NCBI GenBank assembly: GCA_022641595.1
Contig: JALCDN010000011.1
Coordinates: 1-36,487, forward strand
DNA from: Ruminococcus sp.
GTDB lineage: Bacteria > Bacillota > Clostridia > Oscillospirales > Ruminococcaceae
Reading direction: 5' to 3'
Length of the DNA: 36,487 nucleotides
Shown here piece after piece: positions 25,480-32,695 of the stretch; position 1 is the stretch's first letter, and each line of letters opens with the position of its first letter. A model generated the notes under the pieces. It made no database searches, was not told the DNA's origin, and saw only the letters and a program-made list of their open reading frames with translations. Both the position numbers and the translations under genes were made by a program.

Positions 25480-25562
25480 TATGTAAATCTAAAAGCTGCC
25501 CACAAATGTTCTTTGTGGACAGCTTTTCTTAGATAGCCTTTATTATTTATTTTGGCTGCTAT
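25479..25562. repeat. Dispersed intergenic repeat, member 2, including the gpmI terminator
   Basis: The block is homologous, inverted, to 15851-15942. It contains the stem AAGCTGCCCACAAA/TTTGTGGACAGCTT (25491-25523) with one mismatch, followed by TTCTT, which should terminate gpmI transcription. Confidence 0.65.
25491..25527 (+). terminator. gpmI terminator hairpin
   Basis: A 14-bp stem with one mismatch (AAGCTGCCCACAAA against TTTGTGGACAGCTT) and a 5-base loop is followed by TTTTCTT. Confidence 0.75.
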
Positions 25563-25687
25563 AAGGTACAGAAACTGTACATTTTACTTGTGTACATATT
25601 CACAGTTCACCGCAACTCCTGCCACGGTTCTTTTTACCTTTTATGTTTACATTTTAATCCCATTTTGTGATAGCTTTATGTCAGTAA

Positions 25688-25759
25688 GGCGAAATTAAAC
25701 TTGACAACTTCTATAAGGTATGCTACCATTTAAATAAGAAACTTAAACTGATTATTTTA
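25688..25759 (+). repeat. Promoter-containing repeat, right member of the inverted pair
   Basis: TTGACA (25701-25706) and TACCAT (25724-25729) with a 17-bp spacer reproduce the radical SAM promoter of 5558-5586, pointing the other way. Downstream there is no intact gene before the IS21 end; the frame MEFSIKLNTN at 25774 is short and stops. The rest of 25563-25852 holds nothing I can name. Confidence 0.7.
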
Positions 25760-25852
25760 AAGCAATGGAATTTTCAATAAAACTTAACACAAATTAATAT
25801 AACAGATGAAATTGAATATGTCGCTCCAAAATTAACACTTCGGCCGGGCAAG

Positions 25853-25920
25853 TTGAACAGTAGCATCGCAGAAAATGAACAGCGCCATCGCAGGATTGAA
25901 CATCAGGGGAAATCACGATA
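25853..25920 (+). repeat. IS21-family left-end transposase binding repeats
   Basis: Two 18-base repeats, TTGAACAGTAGCATCGCA (25853-25870) and ATGAACAGCGCCATCGCA (25875-25892), are spaced 22 bases apart, with a partial third starting ATTGAACATCAGG. This is how IS21-family ends look. They lead straight into the istA remnant. Confidence 0.7.
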
Positions 25921-25969
25921 AAATGGTATCACACGCAAGCGCATGAATATTGGAAAGGAGGTCATATAA

Positions 25970-26205
25970 ATGACCGATTGCCGTGAGATTCTGAGACAGC
26001 ATAGCCTAGGATTAAGCAACACTGAGATTGCAGCATACTGCAAATGCTCAAGGACAACTGTGATCAAAGTACTGAATCTTGCCTGAGCCAACAGTCTGAG
26101 CTATCCTCTTCCTGAAGCAATGTCTGACGCACAGCTTGAAATGGTGCTGTTTCCTGCAAGTGCTGTAAAACCGGAGTACAAAATGTCTAACTACGAATAT
26201 GTATT
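25970..26205 (+). pseudogene. istA: IS21-family transposase IstA, N-terminal remnant with in-frame stop
   Basis: From an ATG with AAAGGAGG upstream, the frame reads MTDCREILRQHSLGLSNTEI and continues as the IstA helix-turn-helix with CKCSRTTVIKVLNLA. A TGA at 26084-26086 interrupts it, after which the same frame resumes with SLSYPLPEAMSDAQLEMVLF and KPEYKMSNYEY, both typical of IstA. Homology then ends near 26205 and the DDE core and istB are absent. It is an inactive end fragment at the border of the conjugative element. Confidence 0.75.
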
Positions 26206-26246
26206 ATATCACATTTTGATTTGCTTGTCTAGCTAATTTTGAGATG

Positions 26247-26987
26247 CTATATTAGGTTAAACTTCTCAAATACATCTTCAAGAAGCTGTTCATCGCTCTT
26301 TTGCTTATCGTCGGATACATCCATAGCATAGACAAGTGTGTACTTCTCTTTATTCGGAGTAATGCCCTTATCCTGCAAGCTTTTCAGCGGTTCAAAGCAA
26401 AGATTACGAGTCTCAGGATTATCATTGAGCTGATAAATTCCGACTGCCTTTTCTGTGCTAAGTGGGAGCATACCGTCCCAAGTGTAGCCGAAGCTGTTTC
26501 TGTCAGCAACGGTTACGCTGTCATCAGGCATCGTAACTTCAAGCTTTTTGCCATTCTCCTCTTTCTGCCTTTGCTTTTCGAGAATTCCTTTCATTTCGGT
26601 CAGACGATAGACCATTTCATCAACAAAAACTGAGTGAACGTCAGTAACATACTGTTGCGTGTTGTCATATTTCAGCTTCATATCTGGATAATCATACTTT
26701 TCAGCAATCGTTTTGACTTCAGGAGAAAATCTACCATCATATTCGCTTTTCATCTTAACCGTTCTAGCAAGCACATATAGCGGACGGTCAACACCATATT
26801 CAGATACGAGTTTATCTAAAAACAGTTTACCTCGCTTTTCGTGATAAGCCATAGAAGCATCGGCTTCAATGGCTTTCTTAACCTCCATATTGAGCTTAAA
26901 ACTGTTACGCCACAAGTCGGTTTCTTCAAATTTTGCGGCTTCAGCGGCTGACTTCTGATATATTGGGGATTCCGCTTTATTTATCAT
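26247..26987 (-). CDS. DUF3849/YodL-domain protein of integrative conjugative elements
   Basis: The 246-residue protein has an N-terminal DUF3849-like part (SPIYQKSAAEAAKFEETDLW through ADASMAYHEKRG and DRPLYVLARTVKM) and a C-terminal YodL-like part (KAVGIYQLNDNPETRNLCFE to KYTLVYAMDV). Both accompany ArdC-like proteins in Firmicutes conjugative elements; their biochemical roles are unknown. Related proteins often combine these domains in one long chain, while here they lie in separate frames after the ArdC gene. It is the last gene of the element before the IS21 remnant. Confidence 0.75.
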   Translation of the reverse strand: MINKAESPIYQKSAAEAAKFEETDLWRNSFKLNMEVKKAIEADASMAYHEKRGKLFLDKLVSEYGVDRPLYVLARTVKMKSEYDGRFSPEVKTIAEKYDYPDMKLKYDNTQQYVTDVHSVFVDEMVYRLTEMKGILEKQRQKEENGKKLEVTMPDDSVTVADRNSFGYTWDGMLPLSTEKAVGIYQLNDNPETRNLCFEPLKSLQDKGITPNKEKYTLVYAMDVSDDKQKSDEQLLEDVFEKFNLI

Positions 26988-26991
26988 TGGT

Positions 26992-27195
26992 TCAGGGGAA
27001 CTTTTCGGCTACTTCGCTGACCTTTTCTTTCTGTTGCTTTTCCTTGCCGGTTACAGTAGCTACCGCCGCCTTATAGTCCTCGACGTTCTTCTGACCGATT
27101 GTCAGAGTAGTTTTGTCGCCGTTAATACGTCCGCTAAAAGGGATATTGTTATCGGTAAGGCATTTTGCAACCTTTTCAGCCGTTTCCGACTTCAA
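26992..27195 (-). CDS. Small ICE protein or detached segment of the ArdC/DUF3849 polyprotein
   Basis: The 67 residues (KSETAEKVAKCLTDNNIPFS to VEDYKAAVATV) resemble a small domain found between ArdC and DUF3849 in related elements. The only start in this span is TTG at 27195. Read upward the same frame is open to the ArdC stop at 27277 (residues LPDKSNIIGNTAYSAIPDK), so the TAA of the ArdC gene may be a nonsense change in a formerly longer protein. It ends 5 bases before the DUF3849 start. Confidence 0.45.
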   Translation of the reverse strand: MKSETAEKVAKCLTDNNIPFSGRINGDKTTLTIGQKNVEDYKAAVATVTGKEKQQKEKVSEVAEKFP

Positions 27196-27276
27196 ACGAA
27201 AATACTGCTTATCCGGTATAGCGGAATAAGCAGTATTTCCAATGATATTTGATTTGTCAGGCAGTTCGGCTGTTTT

Positions 27277-28200
27277 TTACTGTTCCTTTGTGCGTTCCTG
27301 CATTACATCAGTAATGCTGTTAATCAGTTCATTCGATGTTGCTCGAATGGTTTCAAGGGAGGATTTCAGTTCAGGGACTTCCTTTCCCGAACCCCAAGAA
27401 GCGACATAGCCGAAGCTGTAATCCGAAGTATCAATGCCGAAATGCGTACATACCGTAAATGCGATACTCTCCGCTTCAACCTCCTCCGTATTTCTGTCAT
27501 TTGGCATTTCGTCAATATCGCTTCTCTTTAATGCTCTGTCGTGAAGCTTAGAATGGGCGATTTCGTGGACGGCAGTCTTGATTGTCTGAACCTCTGACAT
27601 TCCCTCATTGATAGCGATTTTCTGAGTGTCACGGCTAAAATATCCCTTTGCGCCGCTATCAATCTTTTCAAATTCAATCGGCACAGGCGATACCTCCTTC
27701 AATGCTGCAAAGAATTTCTCAAAGTCCTTGACATTTCCCGTAAGCTCATCAGCACCGAGTGTTGGAAGCTCCTTGCCGTTGGTTTGACTTACGTCAAAAA
27801 CGCTGACAACCTTAAACGAAGGAATTTTGACCTCAACCTCCTCTGTAATCGGCTTTCCGTCCTTATCAAGAACAGGAAGCTGTGTATCCTTGTCGAGCTT
27901 TGTCTGTTCCTTGCGGATAGTGTAGGGCGAGGGAGCAAATATCTGAATGCCTTTCTCTCCTTGGTTTACGCTTCGCTCAAACTTGTTTTTCCAAGTGTTA
28001 TAGCCTGCTACCAACGAGGCATCAGGCTTTTGCATTGCAATGAGCATTGTGTTGTTAAAGCTGTAATTGTGAAATTTCGACATTGTGGCAAGGTATTTCT
28101 TGAAGTTATCGCCGTTCACCAAGTCCTTAATTCCGTTTTCAAGCTTGTCGGTTATTTCTGCAACACGCTCTTTGTCAGTTTTCTTTTCATATTCGGGCAT
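27277..28200 (-). CDS. ArdC-like antirestriction protein with metallopeptidase motif
   Basis: The 307-residue protein has the ArdC N-terminal single-stranded-DNA-binding region (KYLATMSKFHNYSFNNTMLI, then WKNKFERSVNQGEKGIQIFA) and a C-terminal zinc peptidase-like domain with AVHEIAHSKLHD (HExxH) and a downstream Glu in EEVEAESIAFTV. ArdC proteins protect incoming conjugative DNA from restriction. Translation starts after AAAGGATG. It belongs to the conjugative element and may be co-transcribed with the two smaller genes downstream. Catalytic residues are intact. Confidence 0.88.
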   Translation of the reverse strand: MPEYEKKTDKERVAEITDKLENGIKDLVNGDNFKKYLATMSKFHNYSFNNTMLIAMQKPDASLVAGYNTWKNKFERSVNQGEKGIQIFAPSPYTIRKEQTKLDKDTQLPVLDKDGKPITEEVEVKIPSFKVVSVFDVSQTNGKELPTLGADELTGNVKDFEKFFAALKEVSPVPIEFEKIDSGAKGYFSRDTQKIAINEGMSEVQTIKTAVHEIAHSKLHDRALKRSDIDEMPNDRNTEEVEAESIAFTVCTHFGIDTSDYSFGYVASWGSGKEVPELKSSLETIRATSNELINSITDVMQERTKEQ

Positions 28201-28221
28201 TTACTTCATCCTTTCTGACGC

Positions 28222-28253
28222 AAAAAAAGAGAAGCGTTATTCACACTTCTCTC
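28222..28253 (-). terminator. Terminator after the Phd/Doc module
   Basis: On the minus strand AGAGAAGTG and CGCTTCTCT form a stem with one G-T pair, followed by TTTTTTT. Confidence 0.8.
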
Positions 28254-28267
28254 ATTTTGATAGTAAT

Positions 28268-28642
28268 TTAATTGTGGCTTGCTAACCATTCAAATAGTTT
28301 GTCACATTCCATCGAACCGTCTGCTAAAGCCAATCCAATGGAAATTAGCTCATCTTGCGTACATTCAATATCAACACCATTCAAAAGAAGAAAAACAAGC
28401 ATTGCGTGTATCCCTATGCGCTTGTTTCCATCTACAAATGGATGATTGCTTACGAGGGAATAACCAAGTCGGGCAGCCTTTTGAAGCAATGTAGGATACA
28501 AGTCATACCCATCAAAAGTTTGAAACGGCGCATTCATTGAGGACTAAAGCATTCCATCATCACGAACGCCATCAGAACCACCTGTTTCGGCTATCAAGGA
28601 GCTGTGCATACTCACTACCTGATTTTTTGTAAGCTGTATCAT
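28268..28642 (-). pseudogene. doc: Doc/Fic-family toxin interrupted by an in-frame TAG
   Basis: The frame from ATG 28642 reads MIQLTKNQVVSMHSSLIAET and continues to DDGML, then a TAG at codon 33 (28544-28546) where related Doc proteins have Glu, then SSMNAPFQTFDGYDLYP and the Fic signature NHPFVDGNKRIG. The toxin would have 124 residues. Doc toxins phosphorylate EF-Tu using this motif. The ATG overlaps the antitoxin stop (ATGA). Unless the TAG is read through or translation restarts at 28537, which would give an 89-residue product retaining the active-site loop, the toxin is inactive. The antitoxin is intact. Confidence 0.85.
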
Positions 28643-28881
28643 TTCGCAAGCTCCTTATATGCCTTTAAATTTCTGTTAATCAGTCTTTTGGATATTTCGT
28701 TCACATCCTCATCAGGTGCAGTCTGGCGCTTTTCAACCTCTGAAAACTCCATAATTACATAACGAGGAACATTGTTTTTCAGAATAACAGCAGCTCCGCT
28801 TTCATCTACAAGACGAGCCACCTTTGAGAAATTCTGATTAGCTTCTGTGATTGAAACAAGATTACTTGTATTAACTGTCAT
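28639..28881 (-). CDS. Phd/YefM-family antitoxin
   Basis: This 80-residue antitoxin starts MTVNTSNLVSITEANQNFSK, the DNA-binding N-terminal fold of Phd/YefM, and continues with GAAVILKNNVPRYVIMEF; the charged C-terminal half (EISKRLINRNLKAYKELAK) would bind the toxin. The start at 28881 follows AAGGAGGAG by 6 bases; the longer frame from 28902 lacks this. Its stop overlaps the Doc start. Such antitoxins repress their own operon, and a palindrome-like AT-rich stretch around 28905-28920 may be the operator. It could still neutralise Doc toxins encoded elsewhere. Confidence 0.9.
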   Translation of the reverse strand: MTVNTSNLVSITEANQNFSKVARLVDESGAAVILKNNVPRYVIMEFSEVEKRQTAPDEDVNEISKRLINRNLKAYKELAK

Positions 28882-28947
28882 AGTGAACTCCTCCTTTCTC
28901 ACTTATAGTATACACTAATTATAGGAGAAATTCAACCTATTTTAAAA

Positions 28948-29779
28948 TTATTTTTTTGATGTTTTTCTTGGAGCAAACTCCAGTTTGAAGTTTACATACG
29001 TTCCCGTATCATCAAGACAAACTGTAGCATCATAATTTCTGCCTGATTTCTGCGAATACAGCCTTTGACTGCAATCTTACCGTCCATAATCAGAGCCTTT
29101 GCCATTTCCTTTGTGAACGCTTTCTTTGCCGTCTGAAAGAACTTATTGTCTTTCCAGAGAACAAAGCCACAGCTTCTGTCCTCACAAGAATAAGCTTTCG
29201 GGGTTTCAATGATATTTTTCTTACAGCGTGGGCATACGCCGATAACCTCACCGCCTCTGTTTGGTGTAACTTTGCTTTCATTGGCATTGCTTTTCGTAGA
29301 CGATATAATGTCATTGGTGAGCTTGCCGATGTCAGCCATAAACTGTTCCAAGGTGAATTTGCCCTGTGCCATAAGGGAAAGAGAATTTTCCCATTCGGCT
29401 GTGAGAGCCGCAGACTTGACTATATCGGGCATTACTGAAATAAGGCCTTTTCCGCTGCCGGTAACAACGAGATTTTTCTTCTCACGCATAATAAATCCTG
29501 ATTTTGTGAGCTTTTCAATGATACTTGCCATTGTAGCAGGCGTACCAAGACCTGAACGCTCAACATCCTCTGTGATTTCGTCCGTTCCTGCTCGTTCCAT
29601 AGCTGAAAGCAGCGTGTCTCGCCTGTCGGCTCGGTCGGTGCTTCTGAATGCTGTTTGCATTCAGAGGTTGCCACTGGCAACCCGCACCCCTCGATATATC
29701 CATCCTTGCGGTCAGATACTCCGAGAGCCTTAGCAAGTGCCATTCCGACACTTGACTTTTCCGCAACCACAAGCTGCAT
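28948..29779 (-). pseudogene. topB: DNA topoisomerase III (ICE type), internally deleted and frameshifted
   Basis: The gene starts MQLVVAEKSSVGMALAKALG, the Toprim start of TopB, but after about 30 residues (YIEGCG) homology jumps, in a different frame, to the C-terminal part DTLLSAMERAGTDEITEDVE, RSGLGTPATMASIIEKL and the zinc ribbon CPRCKKNIIETPKAYSC. Full-length TopB has roughly 650-700 residues; the active-site Tyr region and most of the Toprim fold are missing. Near 29050 a second frameshift separates the last residues RNYDATVCLDD to FKLEFAPRKTSKK, which end at 28948. Two hairpins mark the deletion junction (29640-29690). It cannot be a functional enzyme. Confidence 0.88.
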
Positions 29780-29806
29780 ACCAAATCATTCCTTTCAAGG
29801 TAAAAT

Positions 29807-29835
29807 AAAAGAGCCTCTCAGAGAGAAGCTCTTTT
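29807..29835 (-). terminator. Bidirectional terminator hairpin downstream of the DUF4926 gene
   Basis: AAAAGAGC and GCTCTTTT form a stem reinforced by the inner CTCTC/GAGAG pairing. Both strands have T-rich tails, so it ends the cargo operon before topB. Confidence 0.75.
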
Positions 29836-29849
29836 GTAATATGAAGTTC

Positions 29850-30053
29850 TTAAAATGATTTAACAAGTTCAATGCAAGTAACTGGTGTAGTAAGAACATC
29901 TATGGTATTGTTTTCTTCATCGAAAAACTCTACTTCAAAGCACTCACCGTCATACTCCAGCACAATTGTGCCTTTTGTGCCAATAGCAAGACCTCCGAAT
30001 TGCTTTGTAAGGCGTACAATATCTAACTCTTTCATAAATTCCATCTTACCCAT
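29850..30053 (-). CDS. DUF4926-like small protein
   Basis: The 67-residue protein reads ELDIVRLTKQFGGLAIGTKG followed by TIVLEYDGECFEVEFFDEEN, which is the DUF4926 pattern (a short beta-rich fold often found next to toxins). Its ATG overlaps the stop of the preceding small gene. It closes the second cargo cassette and may act as an immunity-type protein; that is inference from context. Confidence 0.75.
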   Translation of the reverse strand: MGKMEFMKELDIVRLTKQFGGLAIGTKGTIVLEYDGECFEVEFFDEENNTIDVLTTPVTCIELVKSF

Positions 30054-30318
30054 ACAAAACTGTTATATCCTTTTCGACATCATAAATGGTTTTGCCGTTG
30101 AAAATGAGAGCTTCTTCAAACGCTTCAATACATTTGATGCGACTAACATCTGTCATCTTGAATAAACAATTATCTTGCGATATGTTGAATAATTCGAGCG
30201 TATATTCGTTGTTTTCCATATATCCCGAAACCATATATCTCATATCCTGATATACAAATTCTATTTCAGGATTATAGTAAAGGTCTGATATGAAATCGCT
30301 TATTGATTTTCCGTTCAA
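30046..30318 (-). CDS. Small acidic immunity-like protein, paralogue A
   Basis: The 90-residue protein is rich in Glu, Asp and aromatics. Its end, EAFEEALIFNGKTIYDVEKD, closely matches EQAKIFDGKTIYDIESD in the protein at 32023-32316 and APIFGGKTFWNTETE at 31750-32019, so the three are diverged paralogues. It overlaps the MGGRG gene stop by 4 bases (30315-30318) and the DUF4926 start. No known function was recognised. The pattern of one variable small acidic protein after each MGGRG gene resembles toxin-immunity arrangements. Confidence 0.75.
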   Translation of the reverse strand: MNGKSISDFISDLYYNPEIEFVYQDMRYMVSGYMENNEYTLELFNISQDNCLFKMTDVSRIKCIEAFEEALIFNGKTIYDVEKDITVLYG

Positions 30319-30749
30319 TTTTTTCGCCTCCTGTAATATAAGGATAAATAATCGTCTATTTGTTGCTGAGTAACTCCTTTAAAGTATTTCTTGTATTTTG
30401 AGATTTCTTCAGGTGTCATTAGCCTGCTTTTTTGACGATTATCAATTCCGGGTTTTGAAAACTCATGTATGTGAAATACATTTTTCCCGTTTTCGGATAA
30501 GCCACTTTCAAAATGATAACCAACTTCAAATGTCGGAAGATGATTATCGTTAAACTCCCTGTATTGTCTAAATTCACCATGTTTCTTGTCCAAGATTATA
30601 TACGAAGATGATGAATGTGCTTCCGCAGGCATACTATGACTTAATGTTGTATTAATGGGAACTAATACTTTTACACCATCAACTTTGCCAACCGTTTCAT
30701 AAACATAACTCTGCTGCTTTCCTTCTGTATAAGCACCTCTACCACCCAT
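30315..30749 (-). CDS. MGGRG-type small protein of unknown function, copy 2 (possible effector)
   Basis: The 144-residue protein starts MGGRGAYTEGKQQ one base after the DUF4417 stop (TGA-T-ATG), with GAAAGGTGG upstream. Compared with copy 1 (32317-32694), the conserved parts are VDGVKVL, EAHSSSSYIILD, FRQYREF, the segment VFHIHEF and the C-terminal YKKYFKGV. The invariant His, Arg and Glu residues look like a catalytic site, possibly a nuclease or transferase, but I do not recognise a family. This copy has an extra basic tail (YYRRRKN). It is coupled to DUF4417 and to the immunity-like gene downstream. Confidence 0.75.
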   Translation of the reverse strand: MGGRGAYTEGKQQSYVYETVGKVDGVKVLVPINTTLSHSMPAEAHSSSSYIILDKKHGEFRQYREFNDNHLPTFEVGYHFESGLSENGKNVFHIHEFSKPGIDNRQKSRLMTPEEISKYKKYFKGVTQQQIDDYLSLYYRRRKN

Positions 30750-30750
30750 A

Positions 30751-31218
30751 TCAGCGAACCACCTTTCTTGATGAAAGATAGTCAACAGCGACAATATTAC
30801 CGTCCATTTCATCGAAAGGCTTTCCGAAGCATATTATGCAAGCGGGAGAGAGCTTTTCAAGCATTGCATTATATCCATGCAAAAACGCAAGCTTATTGCC
30901 CTTACAGCCTATCATCCCAATTGCCACTATGGAATCCAGTTCCACACCATCGAAACAAAAGCTGTAGCTTCTTGAATCACCCCAGCTTATCGTTGGATAA
31001 ACCGTAAGACCCTTGCTCTGCCAATATGCACCTACCCAGCGGTTTTTAGCAACGTTTTCAAGCTGTCGCCATAAATCCATATAGGAATATGTAGAAAAAT
31101 CAGGTGTAAGCAGAAAAGCATACTGTGAGTAGCGTTTCAAAGAACGTTCGGGATTATCATATATCCCTGAAAATCGCCAATCATCAACAAAAAAGTGAAC
31201 ACCCTTTGGAGCGTTCAC
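30751..31218 (-). CDS. DUF4417-domain protein, copy 2, N-terminally truncated
   Basis: The 155 residues carry the DUF4417 core: GVHFFVDDWRFSGIYDNPER, LLTPDFSTYSYMDLWRQLE, AYWQSKGLTVYPTISW and the segments CFDGV and ACIICFGKPFDEM. Compared with copy 1, the first 57 or so residues (NSYEKHGKWNIPLI region) are missing. The frame opens at a GTG (31218) right after a stop, with no clear ribosome binding site, and a terminator lies upstream at 31273-31320. It was probably truncated during duplication. DUF4417 has no established function. Confidence 0.8.
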   Translation of the reverse strand: MNAPKGVHFFVDDWRFSGIYDNPERSLKRYSQYAFLLTPDFSTYSYMDLWRQLENVAKNRWVGAYWQSKGLTVYPTISWGDSRSYSFCFDGVELDSIVAIGMIGCKGNKLAFLHGYNAMLEKLSPACIICFGKPFDEMDGNIVAVDYLSSRKVVR

Positions 31219-31272
31219 TTAGGGATTTATGAAACAAGTAAATTTTTGAGTGATACCTTCAAACGGAAACAA

Positions 31273-31320
31273 AGAAAAACGGTTATGTAAGAGCAGTTAC
31301 GCTCCTGTATGACCGTTTTC
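31273..31320. terminator. Long bidirectional terminator between cargo cassettes
   Basis: The outer arms AAAAACGGT and ACCGTTTT, with AT pairs and an inner GAGC/GCTC stem, form a long hairpin with T-rich tails on both strands. It isolates cassette 2 from cassette 1. Confidence 0.75.
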
Positions 31321-31354
31321 TTTATATTTAAATATTAGGCTCGAAATACCAAGT

Positions 31355-31705
31355 TTAGTCTTTTCCAGTCATTTGAGTATTATCGTCCATTATTATGTCT
31401 CTGAATTTTCTACCATCAATAATACAATTATCAAGCAGACTTTCCATATCTGAATATTCGCCAATCAATGAATATTCATGTCCTTTTGAATCTTTAATTG
31501 CATTAAACTTATAAATACCAAAGACAGCTTCTTTGCCATCTGGAAGAATAGTACATTTTGAATTATACATTGCCCCAGTATGCAATCTGTACCTTTTTCC
31601 GTTGTGTATAAAATCAAGTCCAAGCCAATGTCCGCCCGATGGATTCCATTCACCTGTATATTCATTTATAAATTCATCAAGTGAACTGTACTCATTTAAT
31701 CTCAT
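31355..31705 (-). CDS. Small protein of unknown function in the cargo operon (immunity-like)
   Basis: The 116-residue acidic protein has a recognisable-looking but unnamed pattern: SLDEFINEYTGEWNPSGGHW, then GLDFIHNGKRYRLHTG and a C-terminal LLDNCIIDGRKFRDIIMDD. The last part recalls the IFxGKT ending of its neighbours, so it may be a distant member of the same immunity-like set. It is the last gene of cassette 1, followed by the terminator at 31273-31320. Confidence 0.7.
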   Translation of the reverse strand: MRLNEYSSLDEFINEYTGEWNPSGGHWLGLDFIHNGKRYRLHTGAMYNSKCTILPDGKEAVFGIYKFNAIKDSKGHEYSLIGEYSDMESLLDNCIIDGRKFRDIIMDDNTQMTGKD

Positions 31706-31749
31706 AATAAGTGATACTCCTTAAATCTCTTAATGTACTACGCATCCAC

Positions 31750-32019
31750 TCATTCAATTTCGGTTTCAGTATTCCAAAAAGTTTTTCCACCAAAAATAGG
31801 AGCTTTCAGAAAGGCATCTTGGCATTCGGCTATTGTTTTGCCGTCATATTCCCATACATATTCTTCACATGGCGGTTGATATTGAAAAACTTCCATATGC
31901 ACACCTTTGTTTGGAATCGTGTAACCTTGAAACCAATATTTAATACCTTGAAAAACAAAAATGGTATCTTGACAGGAATAAATTCTGTCAACAAATTCTT
32001 TTACATCACCGTTTATCAT
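31750..32019 (-). CDS. Small acidic immunity-like protein, paralogue B
   Basis: The 89-residue protein shares with paralogues A and C the layout F-x3-IY, I-x-F, the motif YWFQGY near the middle and APIFGGKTFWNTETE at the end. It starts a few bases after paralogue C ends, so the two are a tandem pair. The interior is strongly diverged, as expected for immunity proteins under diversifying pressure; this interpretation is inference. Confidence 0.72.
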   Translation of the reverse strand: MINGDVKEFVDRIYSCQDTIFVFQGIKYWFQGYTIPNKGVHMEVFQYQPPCEEYVWEYDGKTIAECQDAFLKAPIFGGKTFWNTETEIE

Positions 32020-32022
32020 ATT

Positions 32023-32316
32023 TTACCCCCAAATTACTTTCACATCGCTCTCAATATCATAAATTGTTTTGCCATCAAATATTTTTGCTTGTTCAAATGC
32101 ATCCATGCGTTCTTGTGGTGTTTTATAAGAGGCATTCAATAAATAATCATGTAGTGGTTCGGTTCCATCACTCTTTTCCCAATAATCAACTGTTATGTTA
32201 TAAACATTGTTGATAAAATTTCCTTGGATAAAATATGTTTTATTCGACAATGTAAATTCAATTTCATCTCCATAATAGATTTTATCCAAGAACTCATTAA
32301 TCGACATACCAGTCAT
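32023..32316 (-). CDS. Small acidic immunity-like protein, paralogue C
   Basis: The 97-residue protein begins MTGMSINEFLDKIYYGDEIE and ends AKIFDGKTIYDIESDVKVIW, closely matching the two ends of paralogue A (SISDFISDLYYNPEIEF and ALIFNGKTIYDVEKDITVL). Paralogues A and C occupy the same place after the two MGGRG copies, confirming cassette duplication. It abuts the stop of MGGRG copy 1. Confidence 0.75.
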   Translation of the reverse strand: MTGMSINEFLDKIYYGDEIEFTLSNKTYFIQGNFINNVYNITVDYWEKSDGTEPLHDYLLNASYKTPQERMDAFEQAKIFDGKTIYDIESDVKVIWG

Positions 32317-32694
32317 TTAAATAACCCCCTTAAAAAATTTTTTGTATTTTTTGTATTCCTTTTTTGTCAATGGTCGAGCTTGACGATTAGAGAAATCATC
32401 AGGTTTGTACTCGTGAACGTGAAGCACTGGCTTTCTTGAAGAATCAATGCTTTTTTCAGGATGATAAGCTATTTCAAATTTCAAAAAATGATTGCTATCA
32501 TATTCACGATACATTCTAAAATCCCCATTTTTATTCAACATAATATATGCTGAACTGGAATGTGCTTCTTCAGGCAGTCCGCCGCTTGCTTTGTGGTTTA
32601 ATTTCTGTAATACTTTAACACCATCAATTTTATCTACCGTTTCATATGAATATGCCACAGAATTGCCTGCAGCAAAGGTTCCTCTACCACCCAT
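32317..32694 (-). CDS. MGGRG-type small protein of unknown function, copy 1 (possible effector)
   Basis: The 125-residue protein starts MGGRGTFAAGNSVAYSYETV one base after the DUF4417 stop (TAA-T-ATG). Conserved with copy 2: IDGVKVL, EAHSSSAYIMLN, FRMYREYDSNH, FEIAYHPE, LHVHEY and YKKFFKGV. It lacks the basic tail of copy 2. A longer frame from 32856 overlaps DUF4417 and lacks a ribosome binding site, so the MGGRG start is preferred. No family was recognised with confidence. Confidence 0.75.
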   Translation of the reverse strand: MGGRGTFAAGNSVAYSYETVDKIDGVKVLQKLNHKASGGLPEEAHSSSAYIMLNKNGDFRMYREYDSNHFLKFEIAYHPEKSIDSSRKPVLHVHEYKPDDFSNRQARPLTKKEYKKYKKFFKGVI

Positions 32695-32695
32695 A

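Noticed and set aside
25970-26086. A 38-codon gene with a good ribosome binding site
   Set aside because: The sequence after its TGA continues IstA homology in the same frame, so it is an IS21 fragment and not a small gene.
29432-29779. A 115-residue protein read from the topB start
   Set aside because: Only the first 30 residues are TopB-like. The rest is the topB C-terminal region read out of frame.
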